This document shows, one piece after another, positions 1 through 8,905 of a stretch of DNA of 64,000 bases. A model generated the notes under the pieces. That model worked only from the letters and a program-made list of their open reading frames with translations, was not told the DNA's origin and ran no database searches. The DNA lies in NCBI RefSeq assembly GCF_009823805.1, contig NZ_WUEK01000003.1, forward strand, positions 341,952-405,951, given 5' to 3'. Positions within the stretch are counted from its first letter, which is position 1. Each line of letters begins with the position of its first letter. The DNA comes from Nocardioides flavescens. GTDB lineage: Bacteria; Actinomycetota; Actinomycetes; Propionibacteriales; Nocardioidaceae. A program made the translations under genes and the position numbers.

Positions 1-254
1 CGGCGGTCGCGCCGGGCACCGCCGACACCCCGTGGGTCCAGCGGCTGCTCGCGGCCGCCGACGACCCCGCCGCCGAGCGCGCGGCCCTCGAAGCCCGCCA
101 GCCGCACGGACGACTCGTGTCGGCCGCGGAGGTCGCCCACGCGGTGGTGTTCCTGGCCTCGCCGCTCTCGGGCTCGACCACGGGCACCGTGCTGGCCGTC
201 GACGGCGGGATGGACCGGCTGCGCCTGCGGCCCCCGAGCGGTGACGACCGGTGA
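1..254 (+). CDS. SDR-family dehydrogenase, C-terminal part (probable 2-keto-3-deoxy-L-fuconate dehydrogenase)
   Basis: The frame beginning at base 3 is open to a TGA at 252-254 and encodes the last 83 residues of a short-chain dehydrogenase/reductase; the start lies outside the window. Visible hallmarks are the PGT-DTPW segment that follows the catalytic Tyr/Lys region, the VVFLASP-SGSTTG segment and the terminal VDGGM. The stop overlaps the GTG of the mutarotase gene, so it belongs to the same operon. In the non-phosphorylative L-fucose pathway an SDR oxidises 2-keto-3-deoxy-L-fuconate, which is the best contextual fit, but fucose 1-dehydrogenase activity is an alternative because the catalytic half is not visible. 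Confidence 0.8.
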   Translation, partial: AVAPGTADTPWVQRLLAAADDPAAERAALEARQPHGRLVSAAEVAHAVVFLASPLSGSTTGTVLAVDGGMDRLRLRPPSGDDR

Positions 255-574
255 GGCGCGTCGCCCAGGTCGTGCGGCTGCGCCCGGAGAAGCAGGAGGA
301 GTACGTCCGGCTGCACGCCGAGGTGTGGCCGCAGGTCCTGGCCCGGCTCAGCGCGAGCGGCATCACGAACTACTCGATCTTCCTGCGCGACGGCCTGCTG
401 TTCTCCTACCTCGAGCACGTCGGTGACGACTACGACGCCGACGTCGCGGCCATCGCCGCGGACCCCGTGACCCAGCAGTGGTGGGAGCTCACCGACCCCT
501 GCCAGGAGCGCTGGGACGACACGTCCGAGGGCACCCCGTGGGCGCCCATGGAGGAGGTCTTCCACCATGCCTGA
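251..574 (+). CDS. L-rhamnose/L-fucose mutarotase (DUF718 family)
   Basis: This 107-residue protein matches the RhaM/COG3254 mutarotase family in length and motifs: an N-terminal VVRLRPEKQEEYVRLH helix region, ITNYSIFLRDG, and the C-terminal QQWWELTDPCQE segment, which carry the conserved His, Tyr and Trp residues. The family interconverts the alpha and beta anomers of 6-deoxy-hexoses in the cytoplasm and feeds the correct anomer to a 1-dehydrogenase. The GTG start at 251 overlaps the stop of the upstream SDR, and the end overlaps the next gene by 8 bases, so it is translationally coupled. Family members are often named rhamnose mutarotases, but the neighbouring fuconate dehydratase makes L-fucose the likelier substrate. 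Confidence 0.88.
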   Translation: MRRVAQVVRLRPEKQEEYVRLHAEVWPQVLARLSASGITNYSIFLRDGLLFSYLEHVGDDYDADVAAIAADPVTQQWWELTDPCQERWDDTSEGTPWAPMEEVFHHA

Positions 575-1574
575 GACCACGACCGCAGCAGTGAGCGCAC
601 CGGTCCTGGAGCGTCGCAGCCTCGGCTCGACCGGGCTCGAGGTGACCACGATGGGCTTCGGGGGCGCCAGCATCGGCAACCTCTTCCGCGCCGTCGACGA
701 CGAGACGGCCCGCGCCGCGGTCGACGCGGCCTACGACGCGGGCGTGCGCTACTTCGACACCGCGCCGCACTACGGTGTCGGGCTGTCCGAGCGCCGGCTC
801 GGCCGCGCTCTCGCCGACCGGGACCGCGCGAGCTACGTGCTGTCCACCAAGGTCGGCCGCCTCCTCGTGCCCCACGACGAGCCGTCCGGGACCGACCTGG
901 CCGAGGGGTTCGACACCCCCGACGACCTGCGCCGGGTGCGCGACTACTCCGCGGCCGGCGTACGCCGCAGCCTCGAGGAGAGCCTGGAGCGGCTGGGGCT
1001 GGACCGCATCGACGTGGCGCTGGTCCACGACGCCGACGACCACATGGACCAGGCGCTCGACGAGGCGCTCCCGGAGCTCGCGCGGCTGCGCGACGAGGGG
1101 GTGGTGGGAGCGATCGGCGTCGGCATGAACGGCTGGCGCGAGCCGCTCCGCTGCGTCGAGGCGGGCGCCGTCGACGTCGTGATGCTCGCGGGACGGTGGA
1201 CGCTGCTCGACCGCACCGGGAGGACCCTGCTCGACGCCTGCGCGGAGCGCGGGGTCTCCGTGCTGGCCGCGGCGCCGTTCAACTCGGGGCTGCTCTCGCG
1301 CGCCGAGCCCGACGCGGACACCCACTTCGACTACGCCGCCCCCGACCCGGCGCTGGTCGACGCGGCGCGACAGCTCGCCGCCCTCGCCCGCGACCACGGC
1401 ACCACGCTGCCGCACCTCGCCCTGCACTTCCCGCTGCGCCACCGCGCCGTGGCCTCGGTCGTGACGGGGCAGGCCAAGCCCTCCCACGCCCGGACCTCGG
1501 CCGCGTGGCTCACCACCCCCGTGCCGGAGGCCGTGTGGCCCGAGGCGGAGTCGATCGTCCAAGGAGTGCTATGA
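567..1574 (+). CDS. Aldo/keto reductase, probable L-fucose (D-threo-aldose) 1-dehydrogenase
   Basis: This 335-residue aldo/keto reductase opens with [19 protein letters not shown], then has the catalytic Asp and Tyr in [18 protein letters not shown] and the Lys in STKVGRLL, in the order expected for the family. The closest remembered relatives are D-threo-aldose 1-dehydrogenases and pyridoxal dehydrogenases, which oxidise L-fucose to L-fucono-lactone with NAD(P)+. It starts 8 bases before the mutarotase stop and ends in an ATGA overlap with the fuconate dehydratase gene, so the four genes are one transcription unit. No lactonase is visible here; it may be encoded upstream of the window or the lactone may open spontaneously. 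Confidence 0.85.
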   Translation: MPETTTAAVSAPVLERRSLGSTGLEVTTMGFGGASIGNLFRAVDDETARAAVDAAYDAGVRYFDTAPHYGVGLSERRLGRALADRDRASYVLSTKVGRLLVPHDEPSGTDLAEGFDTPDDLRRVRDYSAAGVRRSLEESLERLGLDRIDVALVHDADDHMDQALDEALPELARLRDEGVVGAIGVGMNGWREPLRCVEAGAVDVVMLAGRWTLLDRTGRTLLDACAERGVSVLAAAPFNSGLLSRAEPDADTHFDYAAPDPALVDAARQLAALARDHGTTLPHLALHFPLRHRAVASVVTGQAKPSHARTSAAWLTTPVPEAVWPEAESIVQGVL

Positions 1575-2896
1575 CCACCGCCACGACCACCCCCGCGACC
1601 GCCGCGAGCAGGGTCCGCTCGCTCGAGATCAGCGACATCCGGTTCCCGACGTCGCGCGAGCTCGACGGCTCCGACGCGATGAACCCCGACCCCGACTACT
1701 CCGCGGCCTACGTGCGGATGACGTGCGACGACGAGTCCGAGGGCGACGGCTTCGTCTTCACGATCGGACGCGGCAACGAGGTCGTCGTCGCGGCGCTGCA
1801 GGCTCTGGCGCCGCTCCTGGAGGGACGCGCCGTCGGCACCCCCCACGACCTCGCCGAGGCGTCGCGGGCGCTCCTGCACGACAGCCAGCTGCGCTGGCTC
1901 GGGCCCGAGAAGGGCGTCATGCACATGGCGGTCGGCGCGGTGGTCAACGCGCTGTGGGACCGCCAGTCGCGGGTCGCGGGGGTGCCGCTGTGGGAGTACC
2001 TCTCGTTCCTCTCCCCGGAGGAGATCGTCGACCAGGTCGACTTCCGCTACCTCAGCGACGCGCTGAGCCACGAGCAGGCCCTCGACATCCTCCGGGCGGC
2101 CGAGCCCGGTCGCGAGCAACGCGCGGCGTCGCTGCGCGAGCAGGGCTACCCGGCGTACACGACGTCGCCGGGGTGGCTGGGCTACAGCGACGAGAAGATG
2201 GTCCGCCTCGCCGAGCAGGCCGTCGCCGAGGGCTTCACCCAGATCAAGCTCAAGGTCGGCGCCGACCTCGAGGACGACGTGCGTCGCCTCAAGCTGGCGC
2301 GCGAGGTGGTCGGGCCCGACATCCGCATCGCGATCGACGCCAACCAGCGCTGGGACGTCGACGACGCGGTCAACGCCGTGCAGCGGCTCAGCCCCTGGGA
2401 TCCCTACTGGATCGAGGAGCCCACGAGCCCCGACGACGTCCTGGCCCACGCGGCGATCCGCCGCCAGGTCGGACCGGTGAAGGTCGCCACGGGCGAGCAC
2501 GGGCAGAACCGCGTCATCTTCAAGCAGCTGCTGCAGGCCGGGGCGATCGACATCCTCCAGATGGACGCGGCGCGGGTGGCCGGGGTCAACGAGAACCTCG
2601 CGATCATCCTGCTCGCCGCGCGCTTCGGCGTACCGCTCTGCCCGCACGCGGGAGGGGTCGGTCTGTGCGAGCTGGTGCAGCACCTGTCGATGTTCGACTA
2701 CGTCGCGGTCAGCGGCTCGATGGAGGACCGCGTCGTGGAGTACGTCGACCACCTGCACGAGCACTTCGAGGACCCCGCGGTGGTCCGGGGCGGTCGCTAC
2801 GCCGCGCCCACGGCCGCCGGCTTCTCGGCCCGCATGCACGCGGAGAGCCGCGAGCGCTTCGCGTTCCCCGGCGGAGCCGCCTGGGCCACGACGTGA
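1571..2896 (+). CDS. L-fuconate dehydratase (enolase superfamily)
   Basis: The ATG at 1571 overlaps the previous stop and gives a 441-residue protein. It carries the mandelate-racemase-type active site in order: KLKVG (KxK acid/base), DANQRWDV and IEEPTSPDD (metal ligands), ATGEHGQNR, and the His of [10 protein letters not shown]. The tail ([13 protein letters not shown] followed by [13 protein letters not shown]) is characteristic of FucD-type L-fuconate dehydratases and not of L-rhamnonate dehydratases. The enzyme removes water from L-fuconate to give 2-keto-3-deoxy-L-fuconate. In-frame codons extend upstream to 1196, but they lie inside the dehydrogenase gene and are not used. Confidence 0.9.
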   Translation: MTTATTTPATAASRVRSLEISDIRFPTSRELDGSDAMNPDPDYSAAYVRMTCDDESEGDGFVFTIGRGNEVVVAALQALAPLLEGRAVGTPHDLAEASRALLHDSQLRWLGPEKGVMHMAVGAVVNALWDRQSRVAGVPLWEYLSFLSPEEIVDQVDFRYLSDALSHEQALDILRAAEPGREQRAASLREQGYPAYTTSPGWLGYSDEKMVRLAEQAVAEGFTQIKLKVGADLEDDVRRLKLAREVVGPDIRIAIDANQRWDVDDAVNAVQRLSPWDPYWIEEPTSPDDVLAHAAIRRQVGPVKVATGEHGQNRVIFKQLLQAGAIDILQMDAARVAGVNENLAIILLAARFGVPLCPHAGGVGLCELVQHLSMFDYVAVSGSMEDRVVEYVDHLHEHFEDPAVVRGGRYAAPTAAGFSARMHAESRERFAFPGGAAWATT

Positions 2897-2906
2897 GGGG
2901 TGCGTC

Positions 2907-3647
2907 GTGCGTGTCGCCCTGATGGTCACCTGCATCAACGACGCGATGTTCCCCGAGACCGGTCGGGCCACCGTCCGGCTGCTGCGCCGGCTCGGGGTCG
3001 ACGTGGACTTCCCGACGGCGCAGACCTGCTGTGCGCAGCCGATGGTCAACACCGGCTACCTCGACGAGGCGGTGCCGGTGGTGCGCACGTTCGTCTCGGC
3101 CTTCGAGGGCTACGACGCCGTCGTCGCCCCGTCGGGCTCGTGCGCCGGCTCCGTGCGGCACCAGCACGCGCTGGTCGCCCGGCGCGCGGCGGACCGTGCG
3201 CTCGCCGACGGCGTCGCGCGCACCGCGGCGCGCGTGCACGAGCTGAGCGAGTTCCTCGTCGACGTGCTCGGCGTGGTCGACGTGGGTGCCTACTTCCCGC
3301 ATCGCGTCACCTACCACCCCACGTGCCACTCGCTGCGGATGCTCGGCGTCGCCGACCGTCCACGCCGGCTCCTCGAGGCCGTGCGCGGGCTGCGGCTGGT
3401 CGACCTGCCCGACGCGCAGGAGTGCTGCGGTTTCGGTGGCACGTTCGCCGTCAAGAACGCCGAGGTGTCGGTCGCGATGGGGGCCGACAAGGCGCGCCAC
3501 GTCCGTGACACCGGAGCCGAGGTGCTCGTCGCCGGGGACAACTCCTGCCTCCTGCACGTCGGCGGCCTGCTCTCGCGGCAGCGCTCCGGCGTCCGGGTGG
3601 CCCACCTGGCCGAGGTGCTGGCCGCGACGGAGGCCGACGCGGCGTGA
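2907..3647 (+). CDS. lutA: L-lactate utilisation (Fe-S)-binding protein LutA/LldE
   Basis: This is a 246-residue two-CCG-domain protein. The cysteine clusters are visible as TCCAQP and SGSCAGSVR in the first half and HPTCHSLR and ECCGFGGTF in the second, the pattern of LutA/LldE and of heterodisulfide-reductase-like Fe-S proteins. LutABC oxidises L-lactate to pyruvate without a classical flavin lactate dehydrogenase. It starts with GTG 11 bases after the fuconate dehydratase stop and overlaps lutB by 4 bases. The location makes metabolic sense: the oxidative fucose route ends in pyruvate plus L-lactate. Confidence 0.93.
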   Translation: MRVALMVTCINDAMFPETGRATVRLLRRLGVDVDFPTAQTCCAQPMVNTGYLDEAVPVVRTFVSAFEGYDAVVAPSGSCAGSVRHQHALVARRAADRALADGVARTAARVHELSEFLVDVLGVVDVGAYFPHRVTYHPTCHSLRMLGVADRPRRLLEAVRGLRLVDLPDAQECCGFGGTFAVKNAEVSVAMGADKARHVRDTGAEVLVAGDNSCLLHVGGLLSRQRSGVRVAHLAEVLAATEADAA

Positions 3648-5140
3648 GCGCGACGTTCCTCGGCACCCCGCCGTTCCCCCGGGCCGCAGCGCAGGCGCTG
3701 GCCGACACCCAGCTGCGGCACAACCTGGCGCACGCCACCACGACCATCCGCGCCAAGCGCGCGGCCGTCGTCGCCGAGGTCGACCGGTGGGAGGAGCTGC
3801 GCCTGGCCGGCGCCGCGGTCAAGGAGGCGGCGCTGCTCGACCTCGACACCCACCTCCTGCGGCTCGAGGAACAGCTGCAGGCCCGCGGGGCCGTCGTCCA
3901 CTGGGCCCGCGACGCGGCGGAGGCCTGCGCGGTCGTCGCCGACGTGGCTCGGGCGCACGGCGCGGACGAGGTGGTCAAGGTGAAGTCGATGGCCACCCAG
4001 GAGATCGGGCTCAACGAGGCGCTGGCCGCCGAGGGGATCGCCGCCTGGGAGACCGACCTCGCCGAGCTCATCGTGCAGCTCGGCGGCGACCTGCCCAGCC
4101 ACATCCTGGTGCCGGCGATCCACCGCAACCGGGCCGAGGTGCGCGAGATCTTCCGGCGCTCGATGGCCGAGGTCGGCCGCCCCGCCCCCGACGACCTGAC
4201 CGACGAGCCAGCGGCCCTCGCAGCGGCGGCGCGCGAGCACCTGCGCGAGAAGTTCCTGCGGGCCACGGTGGCGGTCAGCGGCGCCAACTTCGTGGTCGCC
4301 GAGACCGGCACCCTGGTCGTCGTCGAGTCCGAGGGCAACGGCCGGATGTGCCTGACCCTGCCGGAGGTGCTGGTCAGCGTCGTCGGCATCGAGAAGGTCG
4401 TGCCGACCTTCGCGGACCTCGACCCGCTGCTCCGGCTCCTGCCGCGCTCGTCCACGGGGGAGCGGATGAACCCCTACACCTCCACGTGGACGGGGGTGAC
4501 GCCCGGCGACGGACCGCAGGAGGTGCACGTCGTGCTGCTCGACAACGGGCGCACCCGGGCCCTCGCCGACCAGGTCGGCCGGCAGGCGCTGCGGTGCATC
4601 CGCTGCTCGGCCTGCCTCAACGTCTGCCCCGTCTACAGCCGCACGGGCGGGCACGCCTACGGCTCGGCGTACCCGGGGCCGATCGGGGCGATCCTCAACC
4701 CGCTCATGCGCGGCACGGGCGACCCGCAGACCGACTCGCTGCCCTACGCGTCCTCGCTGTGCGGCGCCTGTTTCGAGGTCTGTCCGGTGCGCATCGACAT
4801 CCCGGAGGTGCTGGTGCACCTGCGCAGCCGTGTCGTCGACGCTCACCGCGGCGACGCGGTGCCGTCGGCGGAGGCGCTCGCCCTGCGCGGAGCCGCAGCG
4901 GTGCTGTCCGACGCCCGACGGCTCGGCGCCCTGGAGCGGCTCTCTGGTCGGGCCGGGCGGCTGCTCGAGCGGTACGGCGGCCGGCGGCTGCCCGGCGGGC
5001 GTCGGGGGCTGGGCCGGCTCCCGGGCCCCGGGGCGGCGGCCTGGACGGGCGCGCGGGACCTGCCCTCGCCCCCACCGGAGTCCTTCCGCGCGTGGTGGCG
5101 GCGCACGGGCCGGCACGAGACCTCGGGGTCCGGCACGTGA
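3644..5140 (+). CDS. lutB: L-lactate utilisation iron-sulfur protein LutB/LldF
   Basis: The 498-residue product has an N-terminal LUD domain (about residues 50-290, with the VVKVKSMATQEIGLNEAL stretch and the TGTLVVVESEGNGR loop) followed by two 4Fe-4S ferredoxin motifs, RCIRCSACLNVCPVY and CGACFEVCPVRIDIP. This is the full LutB architecture at normal length. The last 90 residues are Arg/Gly/Pro-rich and poorly conserved. It overlaps lutA by 4 bases at the GTG start and lutC at the stop, so the three subunits are coupled. LutB is thought to carry electrons from lactate towards the respiratory chain. Confidence 0.94.
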   Translation: MSATFLGTPPFPRAAAQALADTQLRHNLAHATTTIRAKRAAVVAEVDRWEELRLAGAAVKEAALLDLDTHLLRLEEQLQARGAVVHWARDAAEACAVVADVARAHGADEVVKVKSMATQEIGLNEALAAEGIAAWETDLAELIVQLGGDLPSHILVPAIHRNRAEVREIFRRSMAEVGRPAPDDLTDEPAALAAAAREHLREKFLRATVAVSGANFVVAETGTLVVVESEGNGRMCLTLPEVLVSVVGIEKVVPTFADLDPLLRLLPRSSTGERMNPYTSTWTGVTPGDGPQEVHVVLLDNGRTRALADQVGRQALRCIRCSACLNVCPVYSRTGGHAYGSAYPGPIGAILNPLMRGTGDPQTDSLPYASSLCGACFEVCPVRIDIPEVLVHLRSRVVDAHRGDAVPSAEALALRGAAAVLSDARRLGALERLSGRAGRLLERYGGRRLPGGRRGLGRLPGPGAAAWTGARDLPSPPPESFRAWWRRTGRHETSGSGT

Positions 5141-5790
5141 GCGCGCGCCGGTCGGTGCTCGACCGCGTCCGGGCGGCTCTGGCCGACGTCGACCCGGCGG
5201 CACGTGACCTCGTCCCGCCGCCGGCGCCGCAGGTCGAGCCCGTCGACCCCGCCGCTCTGCTCGACCGCTTCGTCGAGCGGGTCGCGGACTACCGGTCGGT
5301 GGTCGAGCGCTGCTCGGACGCCGACGTGGCCGCCGCGGTGACGGCGGCCGTGCTCGGGCACGTCGGTCGGGCGGGCCGGATCGTCGTGCCCGAGGGCCTC
5401 CCCGCCGACGTCGTCACGAGCCTGGAGGCCGCTCTCGCCGCGGTGGTCGTCGACCGGCCCGGGGCCGCGCTGTCGGCGTACGAGCTGGACGCGCTCGACG
5501 GGGTCGTCACCACGGCCGCGGTCGGCGTCGCGGAGACGGGCACGCTCGTCCTCGACCACGGGCCGGGTCAGGGCCGGCGCGCCCTCAGCCTCGTGCCCGA
5601 CCTGCACGTGTGCGTCGTACGCGCGGAGCAGGTCGTGCCCGACGTCGCCGACGCCCTGGCCCGCCTCGACCCGCTCCGGCCGGCGACCTGGGTCAGCGGC
5701 CCCTCGGCCACCAGCGACATCGAGCTCGACCGGGTCGAGGGCGTGCACGGCCCGCGCGTGCTCCACGTCGTGGTCGTGGACCCCGCCTGA
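5137..5790 (+). CDS. lutC: L-lactate utilisation LUD-domain protein LutC/LldG
   Basis: The GTG at 5137 overlaps the lutB stop and yields 217 residues. The protein has the LutC layout: a short helical N-terminus (SARRSVLDRVRAAL), a variable middle, then the LUD core with GVVTTAAVGVAETGTLVLDHG, LSLVPDLHVCVVRAEQVVPD and the terminal SGPSATSDIELDRVEGVHGP. The SATSDIE motif is diagnostic for the family. It closes the fucose-lactate operon, and the convergent LysR gene begins its stop 20 bases further on. An imperfect 5-bp GC hairpin at about 5794-5808 might help to separate the two converging transcripts. Confidence 0.94.
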   Translation: MSARRSVLDRVRAALADVDPAARDLVPPPAPQVEPVDPAALLDRFVERVADYRSVVERCSDADVAAAVTAAVLGHVGRAGRIVVPEGLPADVVTSLEAALAAVVVDRPGAALSAYELDALDGVVTTAAVGVAETGTLVLDHGPGQGRRALSLVPDLHVCVVRAEQVVPDVADALARLDPLRPATWVSGPSATSDIELDRVEGVHGPRVLHVVVVDPA

Positions 5791-5809
5791 CCTCCCGGCC
5801 TCACCGGGT

Positions 5810-6733
5810 TCAGAACGGCTGCGCGATCGCGGTGACCCGCCGGGTCGCCAGCTCGATCATCAGCTCGGCGGCCGGGGACAGGGTGGCGCCGCGGCGGTGC
5901 ACCACGGTGAACAGGTCGAAGAGCTTGGGACGCAGCGACTGGATGCCGGCGTTCGGGGCCAGGCGGGGGAGCAGCTGCTCGGCGGCACCGCGGGGGATGA
6001 CGGTGTCGGCCAGGCCCTTGCCGACGAGCTCGACCGCGATCTCGACGTCCTCGACCTCGATCCGGGTCGGTGGGTTGAGACCCGTCTCGTGCAGCCACTG
6101 GCGCAGCATGATGCGGATCGAGTCGGTCGCGCGCCAGGTCGTCTCGGGCATCACCAGGCTCGCCTGGGCGAGCCGGCGGGCGGTGATCGGGTGCTCGAGG
6201 CGTTCGTGGTCGGCGCTGACGTAGACGAGCTCGTCGCGGGCGACGGGCCGGATCTCGAGCCCCTCGCTCTCCAGCGAGTGCACCGCGATCATCGCCGCCT
6301 CGAGCTTGCCTCGGCGCAGATCCTCGGCGACCTCGGAGGAGTTCTGCCCGACCAGCTCCACCCGGACGCCGGGGTAGCGCTCGAGCACGTCGGCCACGAG
6401 CCCGGCACCGGCGTACAGCCGCGCGGTGCCGAACATCCCGAACCGGATCGTCCCGGTCTCGAACGCCTTGACCTGCTGCGCCGCCCGCCGGGTGTCCTCC
6501 GCCGCGGCGAGCGTGCGCTCGGCGTGCGGGCGCAGGGTGTCGGCCACCGTCGTCGGCACGACGCCGCGACCGACCCGGCGGAACAGCTGCACGCCGAGCG
6601 ACTTCTCGAGCGCTCGGACCTGCTCGGAGACCGATGGCTGGGCGTAGCCGAGCTCCTCCGCCGCCCGGGTCAGCGAGCAGTGCTCGTAGACGCTGAGGAA
6701 GACCGTGAGCTGGTGGAGTGAGAGCACGCTCAC
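5810..6733 (-). CDS. LysR-family transcriptional regulator
   Basis: This 307-residue protein shows an N-terminal winged HTH (residues about 4-63; SLTRAAEELGYAQPSVSEQVRALEKSLG and LFRRVGRG) and a periplasmic-binding-protein-like co-inducer domain. Its GTG start at 6733 faces the small gene at 6861, and it converges on lutC. It could regulate the fucose/lactate operon, the upstream neighbour, or itself; the sequence does not decide. Between 6734 and 6800 a short candidate promoter region lies upstream, but I could not identify a convincing LysR box. Domain assignment is firm; the target is unknown. Confidence 0.9.
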   Translation of the reverse strand: MSVLSLHQLTVFLSVYEHCSLTRAAEELGYAQPSVSEQVRALEKSLGVQLFRRVGRGVVPTTVADTLRPHAERTLAAAEDTRRAAQQVKAFETGTIRFGMFGTARLYAGAGLVADVLERYPGVRVELVGQNSSEVAEDLRRGKLEAAMIAVHSLESEGLEIRPVARDELVYVSADHERLEHPITARRLAQASLVMPETTWRATDSIRIMLRQWLHETGLNPPTRIEVEDVEIAVELVGKGLADTVIPRGAAEQLLPRLAPNAGIQSLRPKLFDLFTVVHRRGATLSPAAELMIELATRRVTAIAQPF

Positions 6734-6860
6734 AACTCTAGGCGAGTCCTTGGGTTGTCATCGGAAAGACAGGCTACCCCTATGACTTGCGCTCCCTCAG
6801 ACTGGAGTCACGAGCCCTCCACGTCCGGTGGGCCAGAGAACCCGAATGGAGGCCCTCGAC

Positions 6861-7037
6861 ATGTTCGACCACCACTGCTCCGCGTGCGACAAGCGCCAGC
6901 TCATCTTCCCGAGCCAGGTGAACGCCCTCGTGAACACCGCCGACGGCATCCAGGTGTCCTTCACCTGCTGGTGCGGGGCCGAGCAGACCCTGCTGACCGG
7001 CAACTCCGCCGGCCGCCGGGAGTCCGTCGCCGCCTGA
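6861..7037 (+). CDS. Small zinc-ribbon-like hypothetical protein
   Basis: The preferred start is the ATG at 6861, placed 8 bases after a clear GGAGG at 6848-6852, giving 58 residues. Earlier in-frame starts at 6828 and 6846 would put the Shine-Dalgarno inside the coding region. The protein contains HHCSAC near its N-terminus and FTCWCG in its middle, a CxxC plus CxC arrangement that could bind one metal ion. It ends in a polar tail. I recognise no characterised homologue; it resembles the many short Cys-pair proteins in actinobacteria. A terminator follows about 50 bases downstream. Confidence 0.7.
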   Translation: MFDHHCSACDKRQLIFPSQVNALVNTADGIQVSFTCWCGAEQTLLTGNSAGRRESVAA

Positions 7038-7084
7038 GTGCACTCGGCCGTCGGTGACGACGGCAGCGGCGACCTACCCCCACA

Positions 7085-7130
7085 GCACCCCCGCCTCGCC
7101 CCGTACGGCGAGCGGGGGTGCGGTCGTTTT
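7085..7130 (+). terminator. Rho-independent terminator
   Basis: A 15-bp GC-rich stem (GCACCCCCGC..TCGCC pairing with GGCGAGCGGGGGTGC, one bulged C) spans 7085-7121 and is followed by TCGTTTT. It ends the small gene at 6861 and insulates the tRNA gene downstream. Confidence 0.75.
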
Positions 7131-7158
7131 CGCACCTCACGACGCGCCTCCCTATACT
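7129..7158 (+). promoter_or_regulatory. Promoter of tRNA-Thr
   Basis: A good -10 hexamer TATACT lies at 7153-7158, 28 bases before the tRNA. A weak -35 candidate TTCGCA sits at 7129-7134 with an 18-base spacer, overlapping the end of the preceding terminator. Confidence 0.55.
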
Positions 7159-7185
7159 CCTGCAGGTTGCCCTCGCGGGCAGCGC

Positions 7186-7261
7186 GCCGCCTTAGCTCAG
7201 TCGGTAGAGCGTCTCACTCGTAATGAGAAGGTCGTCGGTTCGATTCCGACAGGCGGCTCCA
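7186..7261 (+). tRNA. tRNA-Thr (anticodon CGU)
   Basis: A full cloverleaf can be drawn: acceptor arm GCCGCCT/AGGCGGC (7186-7192 and 7251-7257), D-arm GCTCAGTCGGTAGAGC, anticodon stem TCTCA/TGAGA around loop CTCGTAA with anticodon CGT at 7219-7221, and T-arm GTCGG-TTCGATT-CCGAC. The discriminator U and an encoded CCA follow at 7258-7261. CGU reads the threonine codon ACG. Confidence 0.97.
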
Positions 7262-7512
7262 CTGAGGGCACATCACGGTGCTCGTCCATTGGCGCTGTCG
7301 GCGTCATGGGGCCGTTGCTCCCGTGCTCGGATCGGAGTCCGCTCCCGAGTCGGCTGCACTGGACCGCGCGTCGCACCACTCGGGCCATCGACTCGTACTA
7401 GTCGAAAAGTCCGACCTTGATCAACCGACTTCTGCTCGTGTGTTCGATTGGCCTTGACGGAGGCCCGCCGTGACACAGCGGTCACGGCCCGGCTCACCAC
7501 CTCAGGACGGCC
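7262..7512. other. tRNA-to-IS intergenic stretch with no supported gene
   Basis: No open frame here has plausible coding content. The segment contains a 6-bp hairpin (TCGACT/AGTCGA, 7388-7405) and ends in GACGGCC at 7506-7512, which is repeated directly after the insertion sequence. I looked for a second copy of the tRNA 3' end, as expected for an integrated island, and saw none. Confidence 0.6.
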
Positions 7513-7543
7513 GGTGACGTCCCGCGTCGTGGTGGAGTTTCTC
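7513..7543 (+). repeat. Left terminal inverted repeat of the IS256-type element
   Basis: This pairs with 8906-8936 at 25 of 31 positions, with a perfect block CGTCCCGC near the tip. It lies 28 bases downstream of the transposase stop. Confidence 0.75.
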
Positions 7544-7570
7544 GACACCGTGCGGGTCAGTGATTGTTGA

Positions 7571-8806
7571 TCATGCCGTCATGAGTTCGGGCTTGGCCAC
7601 CTCCTGGTCGGTCTTCTTGGCGCCGGTCACGAGTTCCATCGAGTGCTCGGACAGGTATCGCCGTTCGGCAGTGACCTGCCACTCGTCGTGGGCCTCGACC
7701 AGGACGGCTCCTGCTAGGCGTAGTAGCGCCTCGGGGTTGGGGAACACGCCGACGACGTCGGTGCGGCGCTTCACTTCCTTGTTGAGCCGTTCCAGCGGGT
7801 TGGTCGACCAGATCTTCTTCCAGTGGCTGACCGGGAACCCGGTGAAGGCGAGGAGGTCGTCGTGGGCGTCGCGGAGCATCTGCTCGACCTTGGGCAGCTG
7901 TTTGCCGAGCATCAGCGCGATGACCTCGAACTGCTCGATCACGTGCTCGGCGTCGGGCTGGGCGAAGATCGTGCGGATCGCCGCAGCGACCATCTCGGAG
8001 TTGCCCTTCGGGACGATCGCCAGGACGTTACGCATGAAGTGCACCCGGCAGCGTTGCCAGGCGGCGCCGATGAATACCGACGAGATGGCCTGCTTCAGTC
8101 CGGTGTGGGCGTCGCTGATGACGAGCTGGACTCCGCCCAGACCACGGGCCTTCAGTCCGCGTAGGAACGCGGTCCAGAACGCCCCGTCCTCGCTGTCGCC
8201 GACATCAAAGCCCAGCACCTCGCGACGCCCGTCCGCGGTGACGCCGGTAGCGATCACGACCGCCTGGGACACGACCCGGCGGTTGACCCGGGCCTTGCAG
8301 TAGGTCGCGTCGAGGAACACGTAGGGGTAGGCGATGTCGCCCAGTGACCGGTCACGAAACGCCCCGACCTCTTCGTCGAGGTCGGCGCAGATCCGGGAGA
8401 CCTCGGACTTGCTGATCCCGCTGGCAGCGCCGAGGGCTTTGACGAGGTCGTCGACCTTCCTCGTCGACACGCTGTGGAGGTAGGCCTCCATCACGACCGC
8501 GAACAGCGCCTGGTCGACCCGCCGTCGGCGCTCGAGCAGCGAGGGGAAGAACGACCCCTCCCGCAGTTTCGGGATCCTCAACTCAAGATCCCCAGCGGTC
8601 GTCGAAAGGGTCCTCGGCCGGGTCCCGTTGCGTTGTGTCGTGCGTTGCTCGGTGCGTTCCCAGGGGCCGGCGCCGATCACCGCAGTCAGCTCGGCGTCGA
8701 TCAACGCCTGGTAGATCGTCTGAGCTGCGATGCGGACGCGGTCCTCGACCCCGCCCGCCTGCATGGCTTCAAGCACCTCGAGTAGTGCAGCATTGTCCAA
8801 GGCCAT
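7571..8806 (-). CDS. IS256-family transposase
   Basis: This 411-residue mutator-type (IS256) DDE transposase is full length and uninterrupted. The catalytic acids are visible in the expected contexts: VFLDATYCKARV (first Asp), LVISDAHTGLKQAI (second Asp), and STNPLERLNKEVKRRTDVVGVFP (Glu), together with the family-typical WQRCRVHFMRNVL segment. The ATG at 8806 is preceded by about 100 bases of element sequence up to the right inverted repeat. It would cut and paste the element through the terminal repeats. Nothing suggests inactivation. Confidence 0.96.
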   Translation of the reverse strand: MALDNAALLEVLEAMQAGGVEDRVRIAAQTIYQALIDAELTAVIGAGPWERTEQRTTQRNGTRPRTLSTTAGDLELRIPKLREGSFFPSLLERRRRVDQALFAVVMEAYLHSVSTRKVDDLVKALGAASGISKSEVSRICADLDEEVGAFRDRSLGDIAYPYVFLDATYCKARVNRRVVSQAVVIATGVTADGRREVLGFDVGDSEDGAFWTAFLRGLKARGLGGVQLVISDAHTGLKQAISSVFIGAAWQRCRVHFMRNVLAIVPKGNSEMVAAAIRTIFAQPDAEHVIEQFEVIALMLGKQLPKVEQMLRDAHDDLLAFTGFPVSHWKKIWSTNPLERLNKEVKRRTDVVGVFPNPEALLRLAGAVLVEAHDEWQVTAERRYLSEHSMELVTGAKKTDQEVAKPELMTA

Positions 8807-8905
8807 CGTGCTTCGTGTCCTATCCGTGAGTGTCTGTCGCGAGTACTCACTGACCGTCGCACGATGGCCGCCTACGTCACCGGCAACACGACCGTCCTCA
8901 ACGCC

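Noticed and set aside
1571..2896. L-rhamnonate dehydratase assignment for the enolase-superfamily gene
   Set aside because: The C-terminal [13 protein letters not shown] segment and the GEHGQNR and EEPTSPDD motifs are those of fuconate dehydratases, despite rhamnosidases elsewhere in the window.
7197..7388. Minus-strand open frame overlapping tRNA-Thr, with a PPVGIEPTTFSLRVRRSTD-like end
   Set aside because: It is antisense to the tRNA; this type of peptide is a well-known false prediction produced by tRNA sequence.
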